Source of the DNA: Rhizophlyctis rosea
Taxonomy: Eukaryota > Chytridiomycota > Chytridiomycetes > Rhizophlyctidales > Rhizophlyctidaceae
Length of the DNA stretch: 25,701 nucleotides
Assembly (NCBI GenBank): GCA_027596075.1
Contig: JADGJC010000456.1
Coordinates: 1 to 25,701 of the forward strand
Reading direction: 5' to 3'
Below are positions 9,579-19,500 of the stretch, in pieces (within the stretch, counting starts at the first letter, position 1; each line of letters begins with the position of its first letter). Made by a program: the position numbers and the translations under genes. The notes under the pieces are model-generated. The model did not search any database, was not told the origin of the DNA, and was given only the letters and a program-made list of their open reading frames with translations.

Positions 9579-11811
9579 GTACTGACTCGATACCAGATAT
9601 CGTGTGTAGGTCAAGGGTTCAAACGGCCATGATTTTGTGGAGGTCAACATGCGGAATGAGGTGATCCATGACCTTTTCCTTTGGTGGCGGGGGTTTATCA
9701 GAAGATTGGGGGGAACTGGGCTCCGAAATCCACGAGATTGCGCAAATGCACAATAATCGTGAAGCTGATTTGAATCATCAATGGTTCAGGGATCACGTTC
9801 ACATCCCAACTTGAGTTCATTTTTGCTTGAGCCTTTGAGGTCGGCTGTCCTTGCGATCGTGATATTATGACTTTAGAAGTATCGATAACACGCATTGACT
9901 TTACTGAGGCTTTCAATAGACGTTTTCCATATGGGTGGTATGTCCATCTCTGTCCACTCAGAGAGGTAGCAGTGAGATGTTCGATTCAGAATTTCCTTTT
10001 GTCAACTTGTGTTCAGCCCGATGAGAGTGTGCCAGGTTTAATCTCTTAGGACAAGCTGGGAAAGCTTACAAATTAGGTCCATTATTGTGTCCGCTCTTTC
10101 GTACCCCTGTCTGTCTTGACTTTGGACGGTTCCCCCATGGATAGAACCACGCTTCGATGAGTTCAAAAAGTAAGCGAACAGTCACTAGCGGAAATGTATC
10201 CCGTCATAAGCAGCTATCGACCGGTTGCGTATTTGAATGAACTTCTATGCCGGCACGCCGTTAGCTGCCGTTCCTGATAAACTCATTCCAGTTTGGCAGA
10301 GTCAATTCATTCAGAGCCACTTCATCGCTGTTGAAAGGTATGAGAATCTGGATTGCAAATGGATTTGGTTTACGGACCGAGTATGCTCAAGAAGGAATTA
10401 GAAAACGACTCTCATCCATTCTTCCAACATCCGAGCTGCACTATGCTATATGTCACGCGCATTTGCAGCCAGTGTAGAAAACATTACCAGGCAAGAAATT
10501 ACTTAACTGGCCGGAAAATTAAGATATACCAAGCCAAAGCAAAGAGGTCTACAAGCACCGCTCTGCACATACATTCAAGTTCCATGTTCAGAATTTCACC
10601 CTCGGATGTAGTGGCACCCAACCACTGCTCGAGGCTGATCGTAACCGGGGAATTCTCTTTTTGGCTCTAGAAGGCTTACAGCAGCTATATATGTCAAGAG
10701 CTTGACTGTTCCCTTCTTAGGTCATCGCATCAGAATAGAAAGAAGGGAAACGGCGCAAAACCCGCATGAATTGCAGCAGCGAAACAAACGTTATCCGCTA
10801 TTGCGATAAAGGTTTTCTAACCATCTCGATTGGAAATGATTGAATATGTTCCATATTTGGCCATGGATAAGTAGTGTGAGCCAGGGCCTCCGCACCTTTC
10901 TCCAACGTGTTCTTTTTTCTTTCATGTGCTTCATGTTGTAATTCAAGGCAAGGCATCCAATGCCGGAGTTAAGGCCATAACTAGTCCCAGCTTTCATTGG
11001 AGGCGAGAAGTCCTGATCGTGAAATGTATGGCATCCACGTACCTGCCGTGGAATCTCTTTTTCTTTACAAGCTATAGTCTGTGAAACACTGCGTGAAAGG
11101 AAGCCAGCGGAAACCGACAGGACGTTGTGCTAAAGGAGAAAAAGAGGGGATTAGGCTTGATCAGCAACTGCCTGCACGAGTGCGTCCACCGGCATACAAC
11201 CTGCAAGATGTCTCCAAAAAGCGATATTTGTTCAGATCGGGTGGGCGGTTGACTTCGCTCCGGATCTATATATCCTCAGTATTGAGCAACGGGCGTACGT
11301 GACTACGCGTGGGTGCCGACCGAGAGCTGCCAGCTGGCGACTTTACCACTGGTGAAGTGCCTTCTTGACAACGCTGCGCTAGTGCTTCTACATGTTACTG
11401 GATGACGTTTTCATTTTTCCATGACATTCAGAAATGTGCCATTGCTGCGTTTCTCGCCGCAAGCCACCCATATGTGAGATGCTGTTCACTTGGCCCCTGG
11501 CGTTCAGGGGTGCAGTCTGAAACGCGTGGCGGCGCAAACCGTGCCACCAACCGCTTCAGGGAGCAATTGCTTTCTGAACCACCCACCTCCATTGGAGAAG
11601 GATTCTACACAGACTTGAACAACCACTCAAATCGGGGCAATGAGTCATGATCAAGCTGCCGCAAGCATGGCAAATACTCCTGAAGAACTATGAAAACAGG
11701 AGAATTCTTAAATATGGAATGTGTGCCAGCAATCATGGATGCCAGAGATTTCGCGCTTTCACGTCCAAAGTTTGGAAAACTTGGCAAAGAAATGGAATCC
11801 CCTTTTTCAAC
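9579..11811. other. Long gene-free stretch
   Basis: About 2.2 kb in which I find no open frame longer than about 105 codons upstream of the protease, no conserved motif, no tRNA-like pair of internal boxes and no repeat. Composition is balanced and unlike the C-rich then G-rich pattern of the genes. TATATATC at about 11268-11275 could belong to a promoter but is over 500 nt from the protease start. The frame before the protease ATG is open from 11647 and is treated as untranslated. Confidence 0.5.
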
Positions 11812-14006
11812 ATGAGAAGCTTCATTGTCATCCTCGCTCTTTTGTCTTTGTTCCTTACCGTCGACGCATTCCGTCATCGTAAACATCGCCAATCCCTCGC
11901 ATCCCAAAGTTCAACGAGTTCAGCGTCGTCCCTGTCCATAAGACTAGGAAACCAGGCAGTTACGCGTAGGACCAGGGCATCCCGTCAAGGAGGTCTTGCT
12001 GCCAAGTTTGGTGGTGGGAGATTGGGTACAGGCAGGCTTGGCAGAAATGGACGGAAGAAGACATCAACGACCACTCCGGTGACTGCGAATCCTCCAGCGG
12101 CTCCGAGGGTTGCTGCAACGACTCCAGCCTCTCCGAGGGTCGCTTCGACAACGGTTGTTACAAACAATAATGCTGGTGCAATAACGTCCACCGCGCCAAA
12201 GGTTGCTGCGACGACCGTTGTCACGAACAATAATGGGGGGGCAACGACTCCAGTTGCAACTGGCGGTTCGGCTGCGCCTGCAAAAACGACAACAACCACG
12301 ACTGTTACCGCTGCGTACGTTTCTTTCCTATTGCAGTCTCTTTTTGTGCTTCAGCTCACACTTCAAACGTCTCACTGTAGGCCACAACCGACAGTTCAAC
12401 CTACAGGAATGGGTGACAACATCGCGCTTGATGATCTCCAAAGCTCAATCGTAAGCATATCCCTCTGTGGCTCTCAGATCTCTAAATACCTGTGCCCTAA
12501 CGCAAAACCCATCTACCTTGAACCAGTATTTCGGCAACATCACTGTGGGTGGACAGACATTTACGGTTGTCTTTGACAGTATGTGCTACAATATTTGGTC
12601 ATCGCAGTTGTTGTAGTTATCAACCACGTCAATCTTCACCAGCCGGTTCCCCTGACCTGTGGGTTCCAAGCGCCCAATGCTCGAACTGCGGAGCAGGCAG
12701 CCGATGTAGGTTAATCAGTACCTCAATCTGCGCGGGAGCCAATCACCTTATTTACGTTCAGGTTCTCCCACAGATGACTCTAGCAAGAGCGCCAATTTCA
12801 AGAACCTCAACAAGCCCATGATGATCACGGTAGGATCATCACACAACCATCTGGCCGTGACATGCAGAATTCTGATCTAACATGCCCTTTCCATCTCATA
12901 GTACGGCACCGGCCAAGTATCAGGCACCCAAGTCAGCGACACCGTCGGCGTCGGCGACGTCAGCGTCACTAACCAAATCCTCGGCCAAGTCACCAAAACA
13001 GCCCAATTCCCGCCACAATTCGCCCAAGGCGGTATCAGCGGCATCATGGGTCTCTCATTCGCTTCCCTTTCCGACTACCCCGCAACAAACTTCTTCGAGT
13101 CGGCCGTCCGCGCGGGTACCATCAAGGAACCAGTGTTTGCTATTAAGTTGGATCCTACAGGTCAAGGCGAAGATTTCTTGAGTCTTGGTGGTGTGGATCC
13201 GGCGCATTATACTGGATCCATTAGGTGGGTGATCATTTCAATAAGTCCCCATCTTTCTCAACTGCAATGTTAATATGGTTGCAATTCAGCTACGTGCCCG
13301 TTACAAGAGCCTTATACTGGCAAATCGCTATGACTTCGGTTACGATCGGATCGACACCAGTGATTCAGCAACCCGCACAGGCCATCGTGGACAGCGGCAC
13401 AACTGATATCGTTGCTCCCGCTGCGGCTTTCAACGCCATTGCTAAGGCTGTGGGCGCAGTTAACAACAATGGAATCTGTAAGTCAACATGCATTTGGTCT
13501 GCGGATTTGCCTCCATCTTTTTTGTGACATTATGTATTCATCTAACACCTTTTCCAATCGCAGTTATTGTAGATTGCTCCGTCCTCAACACCGGCCCAAC
13601 CCTAACCTTCAATCTATCCGGAGTCTCCTTGACATTGAGCCCGAAGTATTACATCGTTGGTATGTCACCATCCGCTGGCTGCATTGCCCTGCAGTGCGTG
13701 AAAATGAGTGGGCCCAACAATCTGACTATTTCCTTCCACTTAGAATACGTCTCACAAACCATGTCCGTCTGCGTCCTCGCCATCGACTCCGATGACGGCG
13801 GTGTAGCTAACGGAATGTGGATTCTTGGCGATACCCTCTTGCATAAGTATTACAGTGAGTGTCATCATCCCTGGGTAGATTCTCTGACTTTTTGTCCTTG
13901 CGGCAATGCGCTAACACCACTCCATTGTACAATAGGCGTGTACAACTTGGGAGATATTAACAACAACTATAAGGGTGCTGCTGTTGGGTTTGCTGTTGCG
14001 GTGTGA
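11812..14006 (+). CDS. Secreted pepsin-family (A1) aspartic protease with repetitive N-terminal stalk
   Basis: Ten exons: 11812-12314, 12381-12450, 12527-12578, 12643-12717, 12774-12829, 12902-13224, 13290-13477, 13564-13659, 13744-13854 and 13936-14006; 515 codons in total. The start is chosen because MRSFIVILALLSLFLTVDA is a clear signal peptide. A basic segment (about 20-85) and a Thr/Ala/Asn-rich stalk (about 86-175) precede the catalytic domain, which begins near IYFGNITVGG. The first catalytic motif is DTGSPDLWVPS (Asp208; the Thr codon is split by intron 3), the flap is YGTGQVSG (Tyr253) and the second motif is DSGTT (Asp394). WILGDTLLHKYYSVYN and the C-terminal VGFAVAV close the fold as in pepsins. 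No GPI signal follows, so the enzyme is probably released or held in the wall through the stalk, which should be O-glycosylated. The propeptide is atypical. Confidence 0.93.
12130..12255 (+). repeat. 63-nt coding tandem repeat in protease stalk
   Basis: Two neighbouring units, 12130-12192 and 12193-12255, share a 42-nt core (about 36 of 42 positions by eye) encoding a P-R/K-V-A-x-T-T-V-V-T-N-N-N pattern. A shorter related piece (PRVAATT) lies just upstream at about 12100-12125. The period is 21 residues. Confidence 0.75.
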
Positions 14007-14102
14007 TTTTGAATGATGGCACATTGGGGACAAGATGTGACGTTCTTGCACTGCCGATGTGGTGAGACTCCGGACGACTTTTTTGTGGGATCTCGATGTA
14101 GC

Positions 14103-14139
14103 TGTAAATAATGTTCTTGTATTTAGTACGTACAATAAA
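14103..14139 (+). terminator. Protease 3'-end signals: TGTAAATA and AATAAA
   Basis: TGTAAATA at 14103-14110 lies 97 nt after the protease stop, and a canonical AATAAA follows at 14134-14139. Together they suggest cleavage shortly downstream. No transcript end is available to confirm it. Confidence 0.55.
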
Positions 14140-15218
14140 GTCACCGTGAAATCTGAGATATACAAGTCAAACGCATACATCGGAATGTTGGCAGGACCTG
14201 TCGTCATGGTAGATCATACCTATCATGACCACGGGCGGGATGTGAGGTACACTTGAAGGGCTTCATTTTTGAAGGTTTAGGAGCTTTTTTGGGACCAATT
14301 CATGTCACCGAGCAGTGTTGAGGTGCTATCAAAACCTGGATTGCGCATCAGCCCTACAGATTCTGTCACCCGTCCTTTCATTTTTGCATTCTGGCTACTT
14401 CCGTTATGGTCCAAGATGCGAGGAATTCGAGGAATATGACCTCGGCGCGCAACGACAGCGAAGAGTGGTTAACAGCACTTGTGGAATGCAGGGATAAACA
14501 TCGGCTAGCTATACCGTTGGGAGTTTTCTTGTCAGGAAATTAACAAGGTAATTGTACTTCCGTCCTTCAACTTAATGATGCATGTGTTGGGCTTGTTGTT
14601 GCTTGCACAGCTTCGCAAATGCGCTGCCGTTGCCACTGTTTTCTTTTGGCTGGACCTCACAAGTGCGACGAAGTGAAATGTTGGAAAAGTGGAGAACATC
14701 GGAATCTACCAAAAGGTTTCGTTGATGGGCATGGAAGGTACGTGTGTAAGGAGTCTTCCCATTTGAGCTGGAGCGGGCGCAGGACAAAACATTGAGCGAG
14801 GGCGACTAATTTATCAACTGAGCGCAAGAACATGTGCGGACCGACGAACACTCTTTGCGGGATTTCGCATAGTAATGAAAGAAGCGCCGAAAGTAGGTCA
14901 ACAGCTATGTTGCGCTTGAACATCGAGGATGATATCATGTGCGCATGAGGGAGGGTCAATCAGTCCAGGCAATAAGCGGCCCCGAGGGAGGGAAGAGCAC
15001 GCGCCGAAAAAGAAGTAAGGGCAACATCTATGATTACATGCTGCATTGAGAAATGTGGGCTGTGCCATAAAGGGTGATAACAATGCGGTCACGTCCAATC
15101 TCAGCACCTCGAAACGCAACCAAACCATGCATAAAAGAGGAATTTCGCATTACTTTGGCTACGTACATATATTTCAAAAAGAAAATCAACTATTTTTCAT
15201 TCTCACAAACCCTCCAAC
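14140..15218. other. Convergent gene-free stretch
   Basis: About 1.1 kb between the 3' ends of the protease and the RING gene. Frames reach about 100 codons on the reverse strand (14657-14959) but carry no recognisable motif. No RNA gene or repeat is apparent. Confidence 0.5.
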
Positions 15219-15226
15219 TATCTACA
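15219..15226 (-). promoter_or_regulatory. TGTAGATA 3'-end element (RING gene)
   Basis: On the reverse strand TGTAGATA lies 41 nt past the stop of the RING gene, another UGUANAUA match in sense orientation. Confidence 0.4.
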
Positions 15227-15267
15227 CCCCTCCATGCCCCCCAGCCCCACAACCCCTCACCAACACC

Positions 15268-16431
15268 CTACCGATTTCTAGAATTCCCAATAAACCCAAA
15301 CACAACAATCCACGCAATAAGCACCCCAACCCCCGCAGCAACAACCGCACACATAACCCTAACCGCCATCCCCATACCCCGCCCCCTCCTCCTCTGCATC
15401 ATCTGCCCCCCATCATCAATAATCAACGTACCCCCCGGCGTCAACAGCACACTCGACGAATCCATCATCCGCTGCGGCATCGTGAGCGTGAACGAGTCTA
15501 ACGCGAAGGGATTGAGTGGTGGCGGGGATGTGGTGGTTTCGTCTTCGGGGAGGGGGGAGGGTGTCGGGTCGAGTTTTAGGTCATGGAGGAAGGATGGGGG
15601 GAGGGTGGAGAGGGATTTGACGTTGGGGCAGGTGGAGAGGTGGGTATAGGTTTGGGAGCGGGGACCTGTCCAGGTGCATTGTGGGGGTTTGAGGGGTTTT
15701 TCGGAGGCGGAGGCGGTGTGTGAGGTGGGGTATGGTGGTGGAGGTATGTAAGGGCCGTTGGCGAAGGGGCAGAGAACGTCCATCTCGTTGAGAGTTTGTT
15801 GGGCGTCGGTGTGGTCGGGCATGGTTAGGTAGCGGGTTGTTGGGTTTAGTGGCGCGAGAGGGGGTTGCTCAGAAGTTGTGGGACTGGGTGGTTGGGGAGT
15901 TGGGGAGATCATGGTTGTTGCGGTTGATGTTGGTGTTAGTTCCAAAGCTCCTTGTAAGCCCATTACATCATGGTCACTGTGTTGCGAATCTCCCTGCTGC
16001 TGCTGCTGCTGTTGGATGTCTATCCCGTTCCGACTGTCAATGATCTCACTTCCCCGCTTGATACAACTCCCTTCCACTTCCTGTCGACAAAAAGGACACG
16101 TTCCATTGCTCTCGAACCATTCCCGCGCACACTCGGCGCAGATTAGATTGCCGCAACATGGGAACTTCTTAGCGCGGACAGGGAGATGGAAGCACAATGG
16201 ACAAACGAGGTGTTCATAGATTCCTCCTGGTGATAAAGGACCAGGACCTTTAGGTTGTTGGTATTGTGGGGTGGCAGGTGGGTTGGGAGTTCGTGGAGTT
16301 CGGGGAGTGGAAGGGAAGTTCGGTTTGGCGGGTGTTGTTGGGAAGGACGTTACGGGTGGGAAGTATGAAGTAGGGGTAGCAGGCCGTTGGGGTGCTTCCA
16401 GCGTATAAGTCAGGTAAATTGGTGCAGACAT
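15268..16431 (-). CDS. Tail-anchored RING-finger protein with TRAF-like zinc cluster, probable E3 ubiquitin ligase
   Basis: A single uninterrupted frame of 387 residues, the only intronless gene in the window. Residues 1-70 are Pro/Thr-rich and probably disordered. Residues 77-115 form a RING: CPLC, then FPCCGNLICAEC, then TCPFC. The middle is CCGN...C rather than the usual C-x-H, so all eight ligands are probably Cys, as in RBBP6/Mpe1-type RINGs. A polyglutamine run (7 Q after residue 139) follows. A CPFANG...CTWTG...HLSTCP segment (about 225-270) resembles a TRAF-type zinc finger. Near the C-terminus QRRRGRG precedes one hydrophobic helix (about 356-381), leaving only a few residues after it, so a tail-anchored membrane protein with the RING in the cytosol is likely. 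The substrate and organelle are unknown. Confidence 0.85.
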   Translation of the reverse strand: MSAPIYLTYTLEAPQRPATPTSYFPPVTSFPTTPAKPNFPSTPRTPRTPNPPATPQYQQPKGPGPLSPGGIYEHLVCPLCFHLPVRAKKFPCCGNLICAECAREWFESNGTCPFCRQEVEGSCIKRGSEIIDSRNGIDIQQQQQQQGDSQHSDHDVMGLQGALELTPTSTATTMISPTPQPPSPTTSEQPPLAPLNPTTRYLTMPDHTDAQQTLNEMDVLCPFANGPYIPPPPYPTSHTASASEKPLKPPQCTWTGPRSQTYTHLSTCPNVKSLSTLPPSFLHDLKLDPTPSPLPEDETTTSPPPLNPFALDSFTLTMPQRMMDSSSVLLTPGGTLIIDDGGQMMQRRRGRGMGMAVRVMCAVVAAGVGVLIAWIVVFGFIGNSRNR

Positions 16432-17992
16432 TGCGATTCAATGACCTGCTGGGTAAAGGGTATGAGGCAGGTACGATACTTATGCGCGAGGGTATTCCGA
16501 AACTGCGAGGAGGATGCGGAGGTTGCTCGGTGCCTGTTCATAAAACGGAAAACCAGTCAGCATACAGGGGAAAAGGAGATGAAGGACAGGCAAGGCGATC
16601 GATCAAATGCCAATGACACATGGGGCACATGAAAGGGAAGCATTGCTGAAGCCCCCACTTCCTTTCAAGACGCTCCCAGTTGTCGGCAGCACCAGTCACA
16701 CCGAGCTTTAGGCTTACCTTCGAAATTGGCAGAATTTCGAAAGTTGGAAAATTGGTGGATGCCCGGCAGGGTGGTGGTATTTAGAAGATTGCCCAGCTGA
16801 TAGTGGGTTCAGTGAGCAACAACGGCTGCCGAGAAATCTTCCTACGATTTGAAACTGGTCTAGTCAAGAGTGGAGAAAGCAGCGACCAGTGAAGATGGAT
16901 TTGCAGGCGAACGCCCACTGGCAACGTAGCCACTGATGATGACAGTACTTTTGCGGGGTATTGCTTCCGCGAGTCCATGTCCAGAAGGCCATGGGAAGAA
17001 GATAAAAAGGTCCGCTCTCCTCAGAAGGAGCGCAGCGGTCCCAACAACATCATCATCCAAGGTTTCAACCCCAAACCCTCTCCAATCGTTCCTCCTTCGC
17101 TTTTCATCATCATGCGGCAAGACACTCCTTCCGTGCGTGACGATCTGCGCGTGAAAACACGATCGTTGCTGACAACGTATGCAACGCGTTATTGAAAATG
17201 GGGTTCTTTGGATGTTCCTGCTTCGGCTCCACATTATTTACGGCGCCGACAACACGGAGCATACGCGTCACAAGTTGGATTTCTGTTGGGGAAAAACAGG
17301 GTTAATAGCGTCATATGTGGGACCAATGTAGGACAAATTGAACACTGAATATTGGAGACGGAAGGAGATGAGGAAGGCACAGGGGTTGCAAACTGCGGCA
17401 TGGCTTGCGAGTCGTGGCCCATTAGGACCCTTAAAATCCTTTTCCCGTACAAGGACCGACCTTTTTTTCATCACTAAACAGAAGTCCTCAGCTACAGATA
17501 GCGAAGAGACTTGACTCGTGCGCATCCGAGAAATGCCTTGATATTTGCTCAAGCAATTAGTGGTCGGAGTCAGACTGATATCTCTCTGCGCCCATCTTTA
17601 AGCTTGAATTCAGCTCGTGATCCTGACTGCTACTTAACCTCTACTATAACACCAATTCTCACATTGAGACGCGCTCGTCAAAATTGAGTCGCTTTTCAGG
17701 TCTTTCACTTTTGCTATTGCGATGTACCACTGGCCCTTGGTGCAGAGAACACCCTGTGGACAAACTCTGGACATACGCCTGATAGGTTTCAAGTAGCCTT
17801 GAGTCGGTCATTGGATGGTTTCGGGTGACAAAAACCCTCTCACATCCTATAACCCCCAGCATCATTCGCACGTCCAGATTCATCTTATTTTGGACACATT
17901 TGCCTTTCCAACACTGACGACACTCTCAATTCGCAAATATCCGCCGTTTATCACCTGATCCACTCTCCCACATATCTCAACGTTTCCAAAAA
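16432..17992. other. Divergent gene-free stretch
   Basis: About 1.56 kb between the divergent starts of the RING gene and the gene at 17993. Reverse-strand frames at 16860-17234 and 17268-17552 have no motif and lack the codon pattern of the real genes. Presumably it holds both promoters. I cannot point to a specific element. Confidence 0.45.
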
Positions 17993-18759
17993 ATGCAACT
18001 TCCTGACTTAAGCAATGAGGACAATGAGTTGTTGAGGTCGTTCAAGGAACGAGGTAGGTAGCCTTCGTACACCAAATGTTGCAGACTTGCGCGAAGTCCA
18101 TCAGTTAATGGAGAACTTGCGCCACAGGCACAGATGCCCCCATCACTATGCGAAACCCTCCCGATGTTCACAAATTTCCTTCCAAAGCCGAGCTCCTCCA
18201 GTGGTTTGCAGCACGTCCGCTCAAGAGCCGTGAAGAATCCTTCTCCATCAGGATTGCCACTGGCCATGGTATCCTCATGACAACCTTCAACTCCTGGCAA
18301 ACTGCATTTGATCAGCAAGGCGTCAAAATGCAAGAGCTTCTCGGCGGCAGCCTCGGGTACTACCTCGGCGGGTCGAACGACGGTGCGGTCACTCTCTACG
18401 ATGGACCGGCAAATCTTGATCGTTGCGCTGACGCCATTCACAAATCCTTACCTATCAAAGACAATCATTCCTTCGCTATGGACCCAATGTTCCCCGACGC
18501 CTACCGGCAACGCTCCTCCCTTCGCATCTCAAACATTACGCCCATCACTTTGGAGAAGTTCATTAGGACGCAGAAGCAAGTTAGGTATGAGGAAAGCAGT
18601 GGATCGGTGGTCCTTATTCGTCCCACAGAGGAGCTCGTCTCCATCTTGAAGTTTCTGGGTGGGGAACAAGAGCTGGAGCGCGTGGAAGATGGGGCGGAGC
18701 GGGTTGTCAAGCTTTTGAGGTACCCCTCATGCATGTGTCTCGAGAGGGATCAATCTTGA
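17993..18759 (+). CDS. Hypothetical protein, not recognised
   Basis: Exon 17993-18053 joins 18128-18759 (donor GTAGGT, acceptor CACAG; CGA-G|GC-ACA keeps frame) for 230 residues. I do not recognise a family. Visible features: an N-terminal acidic/Leu segment (MQLPDLSNEDNELLRSF), then RNPPDVHKFPSKAELLQWF, a Gly-rich LLGGSLGYYLGGSNDGAVT around residues 100-118, and a C-terminal basic/hydrophobic segment. There is no signal peptide or membrane helix, so it is probably a soluble intracellular globular protein. The 3' end is uncertain: splicing a 47-nt intron at 18720-18766 would instead end the protein at 18788 with VVKLLRVVAGSK (224 residues). The gene shows the same C-ending to G-ending codon shift as its neighbours, which supports it as a real resident gene. 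Confidence 0.65.
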
Positions 18760-19401
18760 CGTACAGAGTTGTGGCGGGGAGTAAATAGCTGCAGGTGTTA
18801 GCGTCCGTAGCATTATGCAAATGCTGTTGTGCAATACAAGTATTCCATCTTATTTCTCCAGCAAAAGCAACCCGTCTCAGCGAATACATACTTTCAATCA
18901 CAGAGTTCAGTTCCAGTCTGAAAAGCTTTTTTGGACTGTAAATGTGCATTGTTTTCGCCGACCAATGCACTGGCAGGATTATCGTACCAACAGTGAACTG
19001 AGGATTGCGGCAAATGCTCTGGGGTTGTTGGCCTGCTTTGAATATGACATTTCTCCTGATCACGCACAAACCGTCGGATGACCAAAGGCGATGGTCTGGT
19101 ACAATCAACGACGTTAAATTCTTATGAGATGCGCCTTGGGATTGATGCGAGCGGCGAAGATCATCAAAATTCGCGTCGCATATTACCCAAAAGAGGCCTA
19201 CAATCCACACATCAAACATGAGTAGCATGAACATCCCAAGCCTAACCGGTAGACACTAATTGTGGTCCCCTCTTGTTTTGCGTTCATAAAAATACGCAGC
19301 CACGGCCGCGTTTCTCGTTGGGAAAAACCGCTAACACAACATCCAAACAGCGTACCGGTTCATGTAGAATCAGTCTTTTCTGTTCTCTGGAGTCGGCTGC
19401 T
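18760..19401. other. Intergenic stretch with no supported gene
   Basis: About 640 bp. A 175-codon reverse frame (18707-19234) crosses it and overlaps the upstream gene, but has no motif and no gene-like codon pattern. I see no RNA gene or repeat. Confidence 0.45.
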
Positions 19402-19409
19402 CATATAAG
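19402..19409 (+). promoter_or_regulatory. TATA-like box CATATAAG
   Basis: The same octamer as at 7969 lies 92 nt before the proposed start codon at 19501. This is a plausible core promoter distance and supports that start over the later ATG at 19779. Confidence 0.45.
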
Positions 19410-19500
19410 TTCTGCCGGGAGGTCGTTGTAGATAAAATGGGTTGAATGATCTGCAGAAACTGTATGTGCCGCGTCATCCATGCGTTCCCCATAACCCATC

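Noticed and set aside
12549..12821. Unspliced forward frame through the first catalytic motif of the protease
   Set aside because: It yields SSPAGSPDLW, losing the catalytic Asp; splicing 12579-12642 restores DTGS, and splicing 12718-12773 restores the downstream DSSKS frame.
16860..17234. 124-codon reverse frame
   Set aside because: No motif, mixed composition and no plausible splice partners; treated as chance.
18707..19234. 175-codon reverse frame with a hydrophobic start
   Set aside because: It overlaps the 3' end of the forward gene at 17993, has no recognisable motif and does not show the C-to-G codon shift of real genes here.
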